Position numbers and translations under genes: made by a program
Part shown: positions 44,203 through 46,176 of the stretch, piece by piece
Position numbering within the stretch: position 1 is the stretch's first letter
Layout of the letters: every line of letters begins with the position of its first letter
Notes under the pieces: model-generated
Seen by the model: only the letters and a program-made list of their open reading frames with translations
Told to the model about the DNA's origin: nothing
Database searches by the model: none
Source: Stenotrophomonas lacuserhaii
GTDB lineage: Bacteria > Pseudomonadota > Gammaproteobacteria > Xanthomonadales > Xanthomonadaceae
Assembly: GCF_014836545.1 (NCBI RefSeq)
Contig: NZ_JACSQS010000015.1
Location: 1 to 46,176, forward strand
Length of the DNA stretch: 46,176 nucleotides
Direction of reading: 5' to 3'

Positions 44203-45436
44203 ATGTTCAAACCCATTCCCGTGTCCATCGGCCTGCGCTACCTGCGGGCCAAGCGCCGCAACGGCTTCATCTCCTTCATTTCGATGGCATCGATCCTCGG
44301 CATCGCGCTTGGCGTGACGGTATTGATCACCACGCTGGCGGTGATGAGTGGTTTCCAGAAGGAAATCCGCGACCGTCTGCTGCAGATGTCCGCGCACACC
44401 ACCATCACCCGCGACGGCGAGCCGATGAGCGACTGGCAGCGCGCCGTGGACGTGGCCTACCAGGATCCGCGCGTGGCCGGTGCCGCGCCGTACATCGAGA
44501 TCCAGGCCATGATCAGCGGCCCCCGCGTGCAGGGCGCGCTGGTGCAGGGCGTGGACCCGGCGATGGAGCCGAAGGTCTCGGTGGTTGCCGAGAAAATGAA
44601 GAAGGGCCGCTTCGACAGCCTCACGCAGGGCAGTTACAACATCATCCTCGGCCAGGAGCTGGCGACGTGGCTGGGCGTGGGCGTCGGTGACCAGGTGGTG
44701 GCAACGCTGGCCGAAGTGCAGGGCACGCCGATGGGCGCGATCCCGCGCATGAAGCGTTTCACCGTCAGCGGCATCTTCGAAGCCGGCTACAACGAGATCG
44801 ACCGCGGCGTCGCGTTCGCCAACATGAAGGACCTGGAGCGCGTGCTGCGCATCGACGGCGCCACCGGCGTGCGCTTGAAGCTGCATGACATGGACCAGGC
44901 GCTCACCGTCGGGGTGGACCTGGCGCAGCGCCTGGGCGGTGCCTACCGGGTCAGTGACTGGACCCAGCAGAACGCCAACCTGTACCACTCGTTGCGGATG
45001 GAAAAAGTGGTGATGGGCATCCTGCTGTCGCTGATCATCGCGATGGGCGCCTTCAACCTGGTGTCCTCGCAGGTGATGCTGGTAACCGACAAGCAGGCCG
45101 ACATCGCCATCCTGCGCACGCTGGGGCTGACCCCACGCGGGGTGATGGGGGTGTTCATGGTGCAGGGTTCGCTGATCGGCATCATCGGCACCGTCGCCGG
45201 CGTGATCGGCGGCATCACCCTGACCCTCAACCTGGAACGCATCCTCGGCGCCATCGAGGCAGTGTTCAACGTCAAGCTGCTGCCGGAAGACGTGTATTAC
45301 ATCACTGGCCTGCCGACCGACATGCAGACCGCCGACATCGTGGTGATCACCGTGGTGGCGCTGCTGATGAGCTTCCTGGCCACCCTGTACCCGGCGTGGC
45401 GCGCCGCCCGCACCCAGCCCGCGGAGGCGCTGCGTT

Positions 45437-45444
<8 letters not shown>
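44203..45444 (+). CDS. lolC: Lipoprotein-releasing permease LolC/LolE
   Basis: This inner-membrane ABC permease releases lipoproteins destined for the outer membrane. The 413-residue protein has a first membrane helix (about 27-50), a large periplasmic domain (about 50-260) and three C-terminal helices of the FtsX/MacB type ([40 protein letters not shown]). The N-terminus [19 protein letters not shown] is typical of LolC/LolE. Only one permease gene is visible; a second could lie beyond the contig end. Its stop overlaps lolD by eight bases. Confidence 0.93.
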
Positions 45445-46150
<706 letters not shown>

Positions 46151-46176
46151 GGGTAGTGGCGGGGGGGGGGGGGGGG
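46151..46176. other. Contig end: GTAG motif running into poly-G
   Basis: GTAG (46153-46156) followed by TGGC looks like the first bases of a further SMAG palindrome. It then changes into 16 G to the end. The G run is most likely a sequencing artefact at the point where the assembly broke. Confidence 0.8.

Overview
The window is high-G+C DNA from a gammaproteobacterium of the Xanthomonadaceae, most probably Stenotrophomonas. Four things point there: the protein sequences (RecA, AlaS, DapA); the xanthomonad-type LexA box (TTAGTAGTA-type palindrome) on lexA; a complete Entner-Doudoroff operon; and scattered GTAG-tagged palindromes of the SMAG/REP type described in S. maltophilia. It looks like a draft-assembly contig: the right end runs into a G homopolymer, and a poly-G/poly-C block interrupts the middle (15280-15372), so the join between the left part (1-15.28 kb) and the right part (15.37-46.18 kb) should not be trusted.

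Left part. SOS and housekeeping genes come first: lexA, recA, recX, alaS, csrA and tRNA-Ser(GCT). Then follow pirin and a divergent LysR regulator, a tandem of three identical tRNA-Arg(ACG) genes with promoter and terminator, an alpha/beta hydrolase coupled to thiD, a lipoprotein coupled to a PIN-PhoH ATPase, bcp, a gcvR-like ACT regulator, dapA with a short BamC-like lipoprotein, and a 7Fe ferredoxin.

Right part. The xylose operon (xylB, xylA, sugar-H+ symporter) is followed by tRNA-Glu(CTC), pcnB, folK and the pantothenate genes panB-panC // panD-pgi, which are split by a convergent gene of unknown function. A RegB/RegA-type redox two-component pair lies divergent from ispG. A PAP2 phosphatase comes next, then a GacA-like response regulator with an unlisted 47-codon leader ORF. 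The Entner-Doudoroff operon zwf-glk-pgl-edd-eda runs leftward; a LacI-type operator-like palindrome sits between zwf and an orphan MalK/UgpC-type ATPase. The final block is devoted to succinate dehydrogenase: ygfZ (divergent), an SDHAF4-like factor, sdhCDAB, sdhE and ygfX, and then lolC-lolD.

Working together, the genes link sugar uptake and oxidation (xylose, glucose via glk/zwf/pgl/edd/eda, pgi) to the TCA cycle and respiration (sdh). Redox (RegBA) and Gac/Csr-type (GacA-like, CsrA) regulators are encoded nearby. Many genes are coupled by 4-base ATGA overlaps, and several (lexA, thiD, ispG, perhaps pcnB) have a -10 hexamer so close to the start codon that leaderless mRNAs are likely. I see no phage, IS element, CRISPR array, secretion system or obvious defence system. 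The most interesting unexplained items are the GacA leader ORF with its GGA-rich leader, the unknown gene inside the pan cluster, the very long inverted repeat between edd and eda, and the homopolymer junction.
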